Source: SYIM01 sp964581825
Lineage (GTDB): Bacteria > Pseudomonadota > Gammaproteobacteria > Burkholderiales > Burkholderiaceae_E
Assembly: GCA_964581825.1 (NCBI GenBank)
Contig: CAZORB010000013.1
Span: 1 to 45,547, forward strand
Reading direction: 5' to 3'
DNA: 45,547 bases
The notes under the pieces: generated by a model
Seen by the model: the letters and a program-made list of their open reading frames with translations, nothing else
The model's database searches: none
What the model was told of the DNA's origin: nothing
In this document: positions 24,163-33,014 of the stretch, piece by piece
Numbering within the stretch: the stretch's first letter is position 1
Layout of the letters: every line of letters starts with the position of its first letter
Translations under genes and position numbers: made by a program

Positions 24163-25080
24163 ATGTTCCGCATTCTGATCGCGAGGTTGCTAAGTTCAGC
24201 GCTCGTAGTCGCTGGCGTCGTCGTTGTGGTGTTCGTGCTCGCCCGGGTCGTCGGCGATCCGGTCGAGCTCATGATCCAGCCAGGCCTCAGCGATGACGAG
24301 ATCGCGGAGCTGCGCCGCTCGCTGGGTACCGACAAGCCTCTCTGGCAGCAGTTTGTAACGTTTGTGGGTAACGTTGCGCGCGGCGACTTCGGCATCTCCC
24401 CCTGGCAGGGTGAGCCCGCTTTACAGCTTGTTCTGGAGCGAGTTCCCGCCACGCTCGCGCTGGCCGGCGCAGCGATGGCACTCGCTGCGCTGATTGCCAT
24501 TGTGGTCGGCGCGGTGTCGGCGCTGCGTCGCGGCAGCTGGATCGATCGGGGCGCAATGTCAGTGGTGCTCCTTGGTCAGTCGGTGCCAAATTTTTGGCTG
24601 GGGCTGATGTTGATTCTGTTGTTCGCAACAACCCTCAGCTGGCTGCCGTCCGCTGGCTACGGTACCGCCGCACATTTCGTACTACCCACCGTTACGCTGG
24701 CCTTCTTCTTCATCGCGCGGCTCACGCGGCTGGTGAGATCGGAGCTCCTTGAGGTGATGTCGCAAGACTACATCCGCACCGCCCGCAGCAAAGGTCTCCC
24801 AGAATCGGTTGTGTTCAGACGTCATGCGTTGCGCAATATCGCGGTACCGATCGTCACGGTTCTTGCCGTCGATTTCGGCGCGCTGGTCGGCGGGGCAGTG
24901 GTTACTGAAACAGTCTTTGCATGGCCTGGCGTCGGCCGCCTCATGATTCAGGCGATCGGTCAGCGAGATTTCCCCATCATCCAGGCTGGCGCTTTTGTGC
25001 TCGCGATCGGCGTCGTGCTGGCGAATCTGCTCGCAGACCTGGCGTATGCACTGCTTGATCCACGGGTGCGATTTGGCTGA
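24163..25080 (+). CDS. ABC transporter permease, DppB type
   Basis: 305 residues with six predicted membrane helices and the N-terminal segment typical of DppB/OppB/GsiC (RILIARLLSSALVVAGVVVVVFVLARVVGDPVE). The EAA-loop that contacts the ATPase reads LLEVMSQDYIRTARSKGLPESVV. It ends with ADLAYALLDPRVRFG, the classic DppB ending. It pairs with the next gene to form the membrane channel. The start codon has no clear Shine-Dalgarno, so it may depend on coupling to the upstream gene. Confidence 0.95.
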   Translation: MFRILIARLLSSALVVAGVVVVVFVLARVVGDPVELMIQPGLSDDEIAELRRSLGTDKPLWQQFVTFVGNVARGDFGISPWQGEPALQLVLERVPATLALAGAAMALAALIAIVVGAVSALRRGSWIDRGAMSVVLLGQSVPNFWLGLMLILLFATTLSWLPSAGYGTAAHFVLPTVTLAFFFIARLTRLVRSELLEVMSQDYIRTARSKGLPESVVFRRHALRNIAVPIVTVLAVDFGALVGGAVVTETVFAWPGVGRLMIQAIGQRDFPIIQAGAFVLAIGVVLANLLADLAYALLDPRVRFG

Positions 25081-25933
25081 ACTCCGTATTCCTCGGGCAC
25101 TCGCCGAGTCGGGTTGGCCACCGCGTGTCGCACTCGGCCTGGTCGCGCTGATAGTCAGTGCCGGTCTTGCGGCGCCCTGGATCAGTCCTTATGACCCACT
25201 TACGGGCGACATCCTGGCCAACCTCAAGCCACCTACATTGTCGGCAGCTTCTGGCTTTCCACACCTGCTGGGCACGGACATGCTGGGGCGCGATGTACTA
25301 AGCGGCATTCTCCATGGCGCACGCGTATCGCTGCTCGTGGGGATCGTATCGGTGCTAGGCGCAGGGCTGATCGGCACTGCGGTAGGTATTTTGGCCGGCT
25401 ATTTCCGCGGCTGGCTTGACGAGATCGTGATGCGGATCGTCGACGTGCAACTGGCATTCCCGTTCATTCTGCTCGCAATCGTCATCATGTACGTTCTGGG
25501 CCGAGGCATGGGCAACGTCATCATCGTGTTGGTGATTGCCAGTTGGCCGCTGTATGCCAGGGTTGCCCGTGCACAGGCGCTGCGGCTTCGAGAAAGCGAG
25601 TTTGTCCTGGCAGCCCGATCGCTCGGCGCCGGTTGGGCACGCATTCTTCTGCGACATATCCTGCCCAACGCCATGACACCACTGCTGGTGGTGGCCACCT
25701 TCGCTATCCCGCAGATGATCATCTTCGAGGCCGCGCTCAGCTTTCTCGGTGTTGGCATGCCGGTTGACGTCATCTCGTGGGGGTCGATGCTCGCTTCAGG
25801 CCGCAACGCACTTGAACAGGCCTGGTGGATCGCCACGCTCCCCGGTATCGCCATCATGGTCACCGTACTCGCCATCAACATCATTGGCGACTGGCTGCGC
25901 GATCTGCTTGACCCCAATCTCAGAATCAGCTGA
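25073..25933 (+). CDS. ABC transporter permease, DppC type
   Basis: 286 residues with the DppC pattern: an N-terminal helix, the periplasmic segment AAPWISPYDPLTGD...LLGTDMLGRDVLSGILHGARVSL, and the EAA-loop ESEFVLAARSLGAGWARILLRHILPN, ending GDWLRDLLDPNLR. I chose the TTG at 25073, 8 nt inside the preceding gene, because it gives the usual length; frames starting further upstream only extend into DppB. The low-efficiency TTG suggests translational coupling that keeps the two permeases in step. Confidence 0.92.
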   Translation: MAELRIPRALAESGWPPRVALGLVALIVSAGLAAPWISPYDPLTGDILANLKPPTLSAASGFPHLLGTDMLGRDVLSGILHGARVSLLVGIVSVLGAGLIGTAVGILAGYFRGWLDEIVMRIVDVQLAFPFILLAIVIMYVLGRGMGNVIIVLVIASWPLYARVARAQALRLRESEFVLAARSLGAGWARILLRHILPNAMTPLLVVATFAIPQMIIFEAALSFLGVGMPVDVISWGSMLASGRNALEQAWWIATLPGIAIMVTVLAINIIGDWLRDLLDPNLRIS

Positions 25934-25954
25934 CCTTTCAACCGGAGTGAGCCG

Positions 25955-27778
25955 ATGACCCACGGCAGCCCAGCCTCCCCCGACATCCGAAACCCGGACC
26001 CTGTGACGGTTGAAATCGTCAAGGGTGCGCTGCGGGCCACTCAGGCTGAAATGGAGTCGGTGCTGGAGCGCACCGCGATGTCTCCCATCATTCGGGAGAA
26101 ACAGGATTACTTCTGCGGTCTGTTCGACAGGCATGCAAGACTGCTGATCGGCACGAAAATTCCGGTGTTGGGCAACATCATTGCACCGGTGCTGTCGGCG
26201 TATCCGCCAGAAACTATGCAACCAGGCGATCTGTACTGGTACAACGACTGCTACGGGTCAGACGGTGGCGTCTCGCACTCGCCCGACCAGGTTTTTGTCG
26301 CACCTGTGTTCATTGACGGAAAAATCGTCGCCTACACCCACTCCTGGGCACATTTCCTCGATATTGGCGGCATGCGCCCGGGCTCCACCACACCAGATGC
26401 CACCGACATCTACCAGGAGGGAATCATGGTCCCGCCGGTGCGGCTGTACCAGGCGGGGCGTCTCAATGAGGAGCTGTTCCGAACGTTCGTGCGTAACACC
26501 CGTTTTCCCGACATGGCGCGCGGCGACATGCGGGCAATGATGGCGGCCGTTCGATTGGGTGAAAAGCGTCTGCTCGAGCTCTATCAGCGGTATCCGCAAT
26601 TGGTACTCGAAGACTGCTTTGACGCATTGATCTCGCAAACCGCCCGAGCAGTTAGACAGGGTATGGCCGAGCGATTCAAAGACGGCCGCTGGCAGTTTGC
26701 CGATCGCCTCGATAGCGATGGGCAGGCAAGCGGGCCTGTCACGATCCGCCTGTCGTTATCTGCCGCGAACGGCAAGCTAAACCTCGACGCCCGAGACAGT
26801 GACGATCAGACCCGTGGCGCTGTCAACTTTCTCATGCATCCCTCGGTGCCCAAGATGATCTTCGGCATTTACTTTCTGGCTGCCGATCAGGGGCTGCTGC
26901 TCAATGAAGGCGTGCTCGACATTCTCGACGAGGTCGCGCTGCGCGAAGGCAGCGTGCTTCGCCCGCGGTTCCCCGCCGCGCTTGGACAGCGCACTAACAC
27001 GCTTGCCCGTGTTCAGAGCAGTTGCCTCGGATTGCTCGACATCGCCGACCCCACGCGAGGCCATGCGGGTTCGTCGATTTACTCATTCAATCAGCTGCGG
27101 GGTATCGACTCAGCCACAGGTAAACCGTTCCTGAAAAGCATGGGTCTCGGGGTGGGCCATGGCGCCCGCGCCACCGCAGACGGAATCGATGCGGTGTATT
27201 TCATTGCGCAAAAGAACTATCCGGTCGAATTCACCGAGCAGAACTTCCCGCTCAGAGTGCGCGCATACGGTATCAATCTCGATTCCGCGGGGCCAGGCCG
27301 CTGGCGCGGCGGTGCGGGCGTTTATCGCGAGGTTGAAGTGCTCACCGAGCGGGCCATGCTGGGGGTGCGTATGGATAACGTTGCCAATCCGCCCTGGGGC
27401 GTCGCCGGCGGTCTGTGCGGACGCTCCGGCCGAATTTTGCTGAATCCCGGTACGGCGCAGGAACGACGCCTGCGTTCCATGGAAGACGGCATCATGGTTC
27501 AACGCGGAGACATCATTCGGTTTGAGTGCGTAGGCGGCGGCGGCTATGGCCATCCGTTCGACCGTGACCCTCAGCGTGTGCTGAACGACGTGCTCGACGG
27601 CTTCGTCAGTGCACAGAGCGCACACGATGACTACGGCGTTGTGCTCGCTGCCGATGGCGAGTCGGTCGATCTTGCCGCCACCGACGCGTATAGGGCTAGC
27701 CATCGCTGGCCAACCAAGCTCTTCCACCGCGGCAGCTATCTTGATGCTGAGAGCTGGTTCGCGCAGTACGCTGCCTGA
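25955..27778 (+). CDS. hyuB: Hydantoinase B / 5-oxoprolinase beta-type subunit
   Basis: 607 residues, a full-length HyuB-family protein. It starts at ATG 25955 after GGAG. Family motifs include NPDPVTVEIVKGAL, MSPIIREKQDYFCGLFD, PGDLYWYNDCYGSDGGVSHSPD, AHFLDIGGMRPGS, and the C-terminal QRGDIIRFECVGGGGYGHPFDRDP. With the HyuA subunit it forms ATP-dependent hydantoinases, 5-oxoprolinases or related carboxylases. The best guess here is 5-oxoproline (pyroglutamate) opening, because two gamma-glutamyltransferase genes follow. Its likely HyuA partner is 6 kb away at 34090 instead of adjacent, which is unusual. Confidence 0.9.
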   Translation: MTHGSPASPDIRNPDPVTVEIVKGALRATQAEMESVLERTAMSPIIREKQDYFCGLFDRHARLLIGTKIPVLGNIIAPVLSAYPPETMQPGDLYWYNDCYGSDGGVSHSPDQVFVAPVFIDGKIVAYTHSWAHFLDIGGMRPGSTTPDATDIYQEGIMVPPVRLYQAGRLNEELFRTFVRNTRFPDMARGDMRAMMAAVRLGEKRLLELYQRYPQLVLEDCFDALISQTARAVRQGMAERFKDGRWQFADRLDSDGQASGPVTIRLSLSAANGKLNLDARDSDDQTRGAVNFLMHPSVPKMIFGIYFLAADQGLLLNEGVLDILDEVALREGSVLRPRFPAALGQRTNTLARVQSSCLGLLDIADPTRGHAGSSIYSFNQLRGIDSATGKPFLKSMGLGVGHGARATADGIDAVYFIAQKNYPVEFTEQNFPLRVRAYGINLDSAGPGRWRGGAGVYREVEVLTERAMLGVRMDNVANPPWGVAGGLCGRSGRILLNPGTAQERRLRSMEDGIMVQRGDIIRFECVGGGGYGHPFDRDPQRVLNDVLDGFVSAQSAHDDYGVVLAADGESVDLAATDAYRASHRWPTKLFHRGSYLDAESWFAQYAA

Positions 27779-27842
27779 CCACACCCTTGCTCATTCAACA
27801 CCGTTACGCCTTTACGCCTCATTGCCACCTCACGGAGTCGTC

Positions 27843-28652
27843 ATGCCCCGAGTCAAAGTGTCCGATATCGAGATGCACTATGACGAGGTCGGAAGCGGGC
27901 CACCGCTTCTGATCTCCACCGGGTGGGCGCGCGCCGAGCGTGCGTTCGTTCAACACCGTGAGCTTCTTGCCAGCCGCTATCGATGCATTCGCCACGATCA
28001 TCGCGGTATCGGCGCCAGCGACGCACCCGATGCGCCCTACAGCATCGAGATGCTCGCCGACGATCTCGCAGGTCTGCTTGATGCGCTTGATATCGAGCGC
28101 TGCCGGGTGCTGGGCGGCGGGGGAATGGGGGCACTGGTAGGCATGGAGCTCGCCATTCGCCATCCCGACCGCGTCTCCGCACTGATGCTGGGTTCGCCAT
28201 GCCTGAAAGTAGATAACTTTCTACGTCAGATCATGGCGATGTGGAAAGACCTGCGACGGCTCGACCCGGTCCTATGGGCGCGAGAAGTCACCTTCTGGTG
28301 CTACACCCCGGACACCTTCAACCAACGCCCCGAGATCACCGAGGGCGCTGCGCGCGCGCGAGGAGGCGAACAAACGTTTCCAGAACCTTGGGCATTTGAC
28401 CGACTGGTGGATGCTTACTGCGCCTACGACGCGACGGCTCGTGCAGGTTCCATCAAGTGTCCCACACTCATCGCCAACGCCAGCGAATTTGATCTGATCA
28501 CAGGGCCTCGCTTCGCAGTCGAAGTCCAACGTGCAATCCCGGGATCAAAGTTGCATGTATTCGAAAACACCTCGCACAACTTCTGGGTTGAGCGATTCGA
28601 CGACTGGTGGAATCTGACCCGCGACTTCTTCGAGGCCCATGGTGATGAGTGA
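27843..28652 (+). CDS. Alpha/beta hydrolase-fold protein lacking the nucleophile serine
   Basis: 269 residues of the alpha/beta hydrolase family (MHYDEVGSGPPLLISTGW, RYRCIRHDHRGIGASDAP). The nucleophile elbow, usually G-x-S-x-G, reads GGGGMG at 91-96, with Gly at position 94 where Ser is expected. The codons (GGC GGC GGG GGA ATG GGG) make this clear. The terminal His region (ENTSHNFWVERF) and an acidic residue (ANASEFDLITG) are present. It may be a non-hydrolytic member such as a cofactor-free dioxygenase-like, lyase or decarboxylase type, or be inactive. GGAG precedes the ATG. It lies between hyuB and the first gamma-glutamyltransferase and overlaps the latter by 14 nt. Confidence 0.85.
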   Translation: MPRVKVSDIEMHYDEVGSGPPLLISTGWARAERAFVQHRELLASRYRCIRHDHRGIGASDAPDAPYSIEMLADDLAGLLDALDIERCRVLGGGGMGALVGMELAIRHPDRVSALMLGSPCLKVDNFLRQIMAMWKDLRRLDPVLWAREVTFWCYTPDTFNQRPEITEGAARARGGEQTFPEPWAFDRLVDAYCAYDATARAGSIKCPTLIANASEFDLITGPRFAVEVQRAIPGSKLHVFENTSHNFWVERFDDWWNLTRDFFEAHGDE

Positions 28653-30387
28653 CGCTTCGCTGCTCCATTCCCGATTCCTGATTGAGAAAACCGAAGTCGC
28701 CAGCCGACGGGGGGTGGTGGTGGCTCAACACCCGCTTGCCGCCGAGGCCGGCGCGAGAATCCTGGCCGCAGGCGGCAACGCGATTGATGCCGCCGTTGCC
28801 GCAGCCGCAGCGATCACGGTGGTGGAACCATCGATGAGCAGCCTGGCAGGCGGCGGCGCAATGATGATTCATCTGGCCGCCAGTCGCCGCAATGTTGCAA
28901 TCGAGTATCTGCCTCGTGTTCCTGCGGCGGCCCGGCCCGACATGTACCGGGTTCGTACCGACGGTGCCGCGGGAGGCATGATTGGCTGGCCTTTGGTTGA
29001 AGACAACGCCAATATTGTCGGCGCCCGATCTGTAGGTGTGCCCGGTACGATGGCCGGCCTGACGCTCGCTCTGGAACGGCACGGCACCATGCCGCTTTCA
29101 AAGCTTTTCGAACCTGCCATCGCGCTCGCCGAGGAAGGCTTTACCGCCGATTGGTATCTGTCAACGATGGTGGCCGGCGCAGCGCGCCTGATGCGCCAGT
29201 TTCCTGAAACCCACAGCATTTTTCTGCCAGACGGCTTTGTTCCGGCGCCACCGCTTCGGGCCTATCTCGGTTCCGATCGGTTTCGCCAGCCTGCGCTCGC
29301 CAAAACCCTCAAACGGCTTGGCGAGGGCGGCGTCGAGGAGTTCGCGCGCGGCGAGGTCGGCCGCGCGCTCATCAGAACGATGGAAAAGCAAGGCGGCATC
29401 ATCACTGCAGAGGATCTCGCGGGCTATCGAGCCAATTATCACGAGACGCTCGCTGAAACCCGCTATCGGGGCGTCACGCTCCATACGCTGCCCGGTGCGA
29501 ACGGCGCAACCACAGCCTTCGCGGTAATGAATATCCTCGAGCAATTCGCGCTTGGCACTCATGGATTCATGGGGGCCGACCACCTCCATCTGATGGCCTG
29601 CGCGCAGCGGGCGGCGTTTCTGGATCGCTTCGCTCACATGGCGGATCCGTCTCGCGTCGGGGTACCGCTCGCCGGACTGCTATCGAAAGATTTTGCGCTC
29701 GAGCGCGCGCGCGAAATTGCGATGGACCGCGCGGGCCCGTTGAAAGCCGGCGACCCCTGGCCTTTCGAGCGCGCTACGCGTCCGGAAGACGAACGAGCAA
29801 GAGGCCCGTTGCGCGATGCGGGCTGCACGACGCATCTGTGCGTTGCCGACGCCGATGGCAACCTGGTCAGCCTGACCAACACGCTGGGGGATCTCTGGGG
29901 CTCCTATGTCGTCGCTGAGGATACCGGCATGCTGTTGAATGACGGCATGATCTGGTTCAACCCAGTGCCTGGCCATATCAACTCGATAGAACCAGGCAAG
30001 ATGCCGCTTTCCAATGTCACAACCGTTCTGGGGAGTCGCGACGGCCGCGCGGCTTTCGCGATCGGCGCACCCGGTGGTCGCAAGGTCATCACATCTGTGC
30101 TGCAGGCAATCGTCAATCATGTCGAGTTCGGAAAGTCGTTGCAGCAGGCAATTGCCGCGCCCCGACTGCACTGCGAAGGCGCCCGCCTCCAGATTGATTC
30201 GCGAGTATCTGCCGAGGTTCTGAGCGCGCTGGCGCAGCGCGGGCACTCGCTTGAAGTACTCGAGGAGTCGTTCATCACTGCGAACTTTGCCCGCCCAGTC
30301 GGCATCTCTGTCGACCCGCATACTGGTGTATTACGAAGCGGCGTCGATGCGCTGCGGATGGCCGCTGCGGTCGGGCTTGCGCCATGA
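28639..30387 (+). CDS. Gamma-glutamyltransferase-family enzyme 1
   Basis: 582 residues of the Ntn-hydrolase family that cleaves itself to expose a Thr nucleophile. Motifs: HPLAAEAGARILAAGGNAIDAAVA, the processing site GCTTHLCVADADGNLVSLT with T397 as the expected nucleophile, PLSNVTTVL, and GAPGGRKVITSVLQ. It should hydrolyse or transfer gamma-glutamyl groups. Unlike E. coli Ggt there is no signal peptide, so it should act in the cytoplasm on imported substrate. The start may be 28639 or 28645; both overlap the preceding gene. Only about a third of the residues appear shared with the next gene, so the two are separate paralogues. Confidence 0.9.
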   Translation: MVMSDASLLHSRFLIEKTEVASRRGVVVAQHPLAAEAGARILAAGGNAIDAAVAAAAAITVVEPSMSSLAGGGAMMIHLAASRRNVAIEYLPRVPAAARPDMYRVRTDGAAGGMIGWPLVEDNANIVGARSVGVPGTMAGLTLALERHGTMPLSKLFEPAIALAEEGFTADWYLSTMVAGAARLMRQFPETHSIFLPDGFVPAPPLRAYLGSDRFRQPALAKTLKRLGEGGVEEFARGEVGRALIRTMEKQGGIITAEDLAGYRANYHETLAETRYRGVTLHTLPGANGATTAFAVMNILEQFALGTHGFMGADHLHLMACAQRAAFLDRFAHMADPSRVGVPLAGLLSKDFALERAREIAMDRAGPLKAGDPWPFERATRPEDERARGPLRDAGCTTHLCVADADGNLVSLTNTLGDLWGSYVVAEDTGMLLNDGMIWFNPVPGHINSIEPGKMPLSNVTTVLGSRDGRAAFAIGAPGGRKVITSVLQAIVNHVEFGKSLQQAIAAPRLHCEGARLQIDSRVSAEVLSALAQRGHSLEVLEESFITANFARPVGISVDPHTGVLRSGVDALRMAAAVGLAP

Positions 30388-32000
30388 CATCAGCGGGCGT
30401 TGTCTGCGCGCCGCAGCCACTGGCCGTGGAAGCTGGCGCCGATACATTGAAGCGCGGTGGCAACGCGATTGATGCCGCTCTCGCCTGCGCGTTTGTTCAG
30501 GGTGTCGTTGACCCGCAGATGTGCGGGCTGGGCGGCGGCGGCGTCATGATGCTCCACCAGGCCAACACCGGGCGAACAGTCGAGTTGTCGTTTTATGCGC
30601 CCGCACCGCTGTCAGCCAGTCCCACCATGTTCGAGCCGCTGATCATTGAACGGGTACGCTGGGGTGGCTGGCGATTGCGAGATCGCGCCAATGAGGTGGG
30701 ATACCTGTCCGTGTGTACGCCCACCTTCGTCAAAGCCGCGCATCTCGCCTCTGCGCGCTTTGGGCGGCTCAAATGGTCTGACCTGCTTGGCCCAGCAATT
30801 GATATTGCCGCCGCAGGGGCACCGGTGTATCACCATGTCTATGACCGCTGGATGCGGCCAACCGAAGGCTACGCCGACAGCCTCGAACGACACAGTGCCA
30901 CCCCTGCGGCCAGCAAGCTTTACACCCGGGAAGGCCGGATGCTCGCAACGGGGGAGCGCATGCCCACCAGCGAATTGGCCGCAACGCTCAAGCGACTGGC
31001 GTCGCATGGCGCTGCCGACTTCTACCAGGGCGAGATTGCCCATTCAATCGTTTCAGACATGCAGCAACATGGGGGGCTGATCACCCTGGAAGACCTGGAT
31101 CGATGCCAGGTGTTTGAGCGTGAGCCACTTTGGGGAAGTTATCGCCATCTAAAGGTTGCCAGCCCCTCGCCTCCCGGTGGAGGGCTCGCACTATTACTGG
31201 CATTGAAACTCATGGAGTCACGGGTTGACCGCACGGTGGAGCACAACAGCGCACTGCATGCGCACCGGTTGGCGGAGTGCCTGAAGATCGCGCTTGGCAC
31301 CTGGAAGCTCCGAAGCGGAGATCCGAGGTTTGTACGCGACGACGCGCGCGTGCTGCTGTCAGAATCCTTCATCTCAACGCTCAGTCATCAAATTCACGAT
31401 GAGCGCGCATTCAGACTTTCGAATCTCGCCGCCAACCTGGTACCAGACAGCCGCGACACCACGCAGGTCAGTGTGATCGACGCCGAAGGTAACGCAGTAT
31501 CCATGACGCATACACTGGGGCTGGGATCGGGCGTCGTCACATCCGGGCTGGGCTTTATGTACAACAACGCCATGATGTTGTTCGATCCGAACCCAGGGCA
31601 ACCCAATTCAATATCGCCAGGCCGTATTCGGCAGCACGCTACGGCCGCGTCGATCGCCTTCGATCGCGATTCGCCTGCGCTAGCACTGGGCGCACCCGGT
31701 GGCCACGGCATTATCTCGGGGGTGGCTCAAACCATCAGCAACCTGATCGATTTTGGAATGACGCCGGTGGAGGCCGTGTCGGCGCCACGCCTTCACTGTG
31801 AAGGCGAGCAGGTAGAGCTCGAGGCGCGATTTCCGCGGTCGGTGGCTCGTGCACTCGAAGCACTCGGCCATCCGGTGCGGCACTCACTCTATAGCTTTGA
31901 CTACACCTCAGGTCGGCCGCATGTAGTGAGCCGCGCATCCACAGGTGAGCTCAACGGGGGCGCCGATCCTCGTGGCGGGGGTATGGCGCTTCATGCCTGA
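30384..32000 (+). CDS. Gamma-glutamyltransferase-family enzyme 2
   Basis: 538 residues, starting with an ATGA overlap with enzyme 1. It has the same fold: PLAVEAGADTLKRGGNAIDAALA, a catalytic block DTTQVSVIDAEGNAVSMTHTLG with T359 as expected nucleophile, and GAPGGHGIISGVAQTISN. The residue after the TT pair is Gln instead of the His in enzyme 1 and E. coli Ggt (TTH), and the lid-side sequences differ (MYNNAMMLFDPNPGQ). There is no signal peptide. The two proteins may have different substrates or form a mixed enzyme. It converges on the ABC ATPase genes with 24 nt between stops. Confidence 0.88.
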   Translation: MTSAGVVCAPQPLAVEAGADTLKRGGNAIDAALACAFVQGVVDPQMCGLGGGGVMMLHQANTGRTVELSFYAPAPLSASPTMFEPLIIERVRWGGWRLRDRANEVGYLSVCTPTFVKAAHLASARFGRLKWSDLLGPAIDIAAAGAPVYHHVYDRWMRPTEGYADSLERHSATPAASKLYTREGRMLATGERMPTSELAATLKRLASHGAADFYQGEIAHSIVSDMQQHGGLITLEDLDRCQVFEREPLWGSYRHLKVASPSPPGGGLALLLALKLMESRVDRTVEHNSALHAHRLAECLKIALGTWKLRSGDPRFVRDDARVLLSESFISTLSHQIHDERAFRLSNLAANLVPDSRDTTQVSVIDAEGNAVSMTHTLGLGSGVVTSGLGFMYNNAMMLFDPNPGQPNSISPGRIRQHATAASIAFDRDSPALALGAPGGHGIISGVAQTISNLIDFGMTPVEAVSAPRLHCEGEQVELEARFPRSVARALEALGHPVRHSLYSFDYTSGRPHVVSRASTGELNGGADPRGGGMALHA

Positions 32001-32024
32001 GGGCTGAAGCCTCGCGCTAAAGCG

Positions 32025-33014
32025 CTAACCATCGATCGGGAAATGGCAGGCGACCCGATGTCCTGTTTCAATGGTTCGAAGCGGCGGTACTTCATGTGCG
32101 CAGCGCTCTGCCGCTCGGGAACACCGACTACGAAACACGCAGCCGGTCGTTTTCACCGAGGGCGAAGGCACTTCTCCGGCAAGCGTCACGCGTGAGCGTG
32201 AGGCCTCAATGGCGGGATCGGGTACGGGCGACGCGTCGATCAGCGCACGGGTGTAAGGGTGCGCAGCCCGCTCGTAAAGGGTGTCGCGATCAGCGCACTC
32301 CACCACCTTTCCGAAGTACATCACCACCACACGATCAGCGATCAGCCTAACGACCGCCAAATTGTGAGCGATGAACAGATAGGCAAGACCCCGCGCTTCG
32401 CGCAGTTCCGCGAGCAGTCTGAGAATCTGCGCCTGAATCGACACGTCCAGTGCGGAGACGGGTTCGTCTGCAACAACGAAATCAGGCGCGAGAGCCAGGG
32501 CTCGTGCAATGCTTACGCGCTGACGCTGGCCACCCGAGAACTGCTTCGGATAGCGCTCGGCGACCGAACGGGGCAGCCGAACGGAATCGAGCAGCTCGGC
32601 GATTTTTAATTCAAGCTCTGCCGACGATTGGGTCAACCCGTGAATCAGAAACGGCTCGGCCAAGATTTCTCGAATCGTCATCCGCGGATTGAGTGATCCG
32701 AACGGATCCTGAAACACCATCTGCATGCGTCTTCGCAAAGGCCGCAAGGCTTTCTCGGGAAGTCCCACCAGTTCCTGACCATCGAAGCGTACGCTGCCTG
32801 CCGTCGGCGGGTCGAGCATCAGCAGCGCTCGGCCAAGCGTACTTTTGCCGGAGCCACTTTCACCCACGACCGCGACGGTTTCGCCCGGATACACTTCGAT
32901 ATCAACCCCGTCGAGTGCGCGTACCGATACCGGCCGCTCAAACGCCTGCGAGCGGAGCGAAAAAGATTTGACCAGGCCTTTCGCCTCAACCAGAGGACGC
33001 GTTGCTGTATTCAT
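32025..33014 (-). CDS. ABC transporter ATP-binding protein, DppF/OppF type
   Basis: 329 residues from ATG 33014, which overlaps the upstream ATPase stop as ATGA; an in-frame start 12 nt earlier is possible. Walker A is GESGSGKST, the Q-loop VFQDPFGSLNPRMTI, the signature SGGQRQR, and Walker B FVVADEPVSALDV. The C-terminal oligopeptide extension has the four-Cys Fe-S-like motif (GCVFRSRCSRAAERC). It energises the dipeptide-type permeases encoded at 24163-25933, although it is on the opposite strand and separated by 6 kb. Confidence 0.95.
   Translation of the reverse strand: MNTATRPLVEAKGLVKSFSLRSQAFERPVSVRALDGVDIEVYPGETVAVVGESGSGKSTLGRALLMLDPPTAGSVRFDGQELVGLPEKALRPLRRRMQMVFQDPFGSLNPRMTIREILAEPFLIHGLTQSSAELELKIAELLDSVRLPRSVAERYPKQFSGGQRQRVSIARALALAPDFVVADEPVSALDVSIQAQILRLLAELREARGLAYLFIAHNLAVVRLIADRVVVMYFGKVVECADRDTLYERAAHPYTRALIDASPVPDPAIEASRSRVTLAGEVPSPSVKTTGCVFRSRCSRAAERCAHEVPPLRTIETGHRVACHFPIDG

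Noticed and set aside
28639..32000. The two GGT frames as one gene split by a frameshift
   Set aside because: Each has its own complete N-terminal and catalytic Thr region, so they are two full enzymes.
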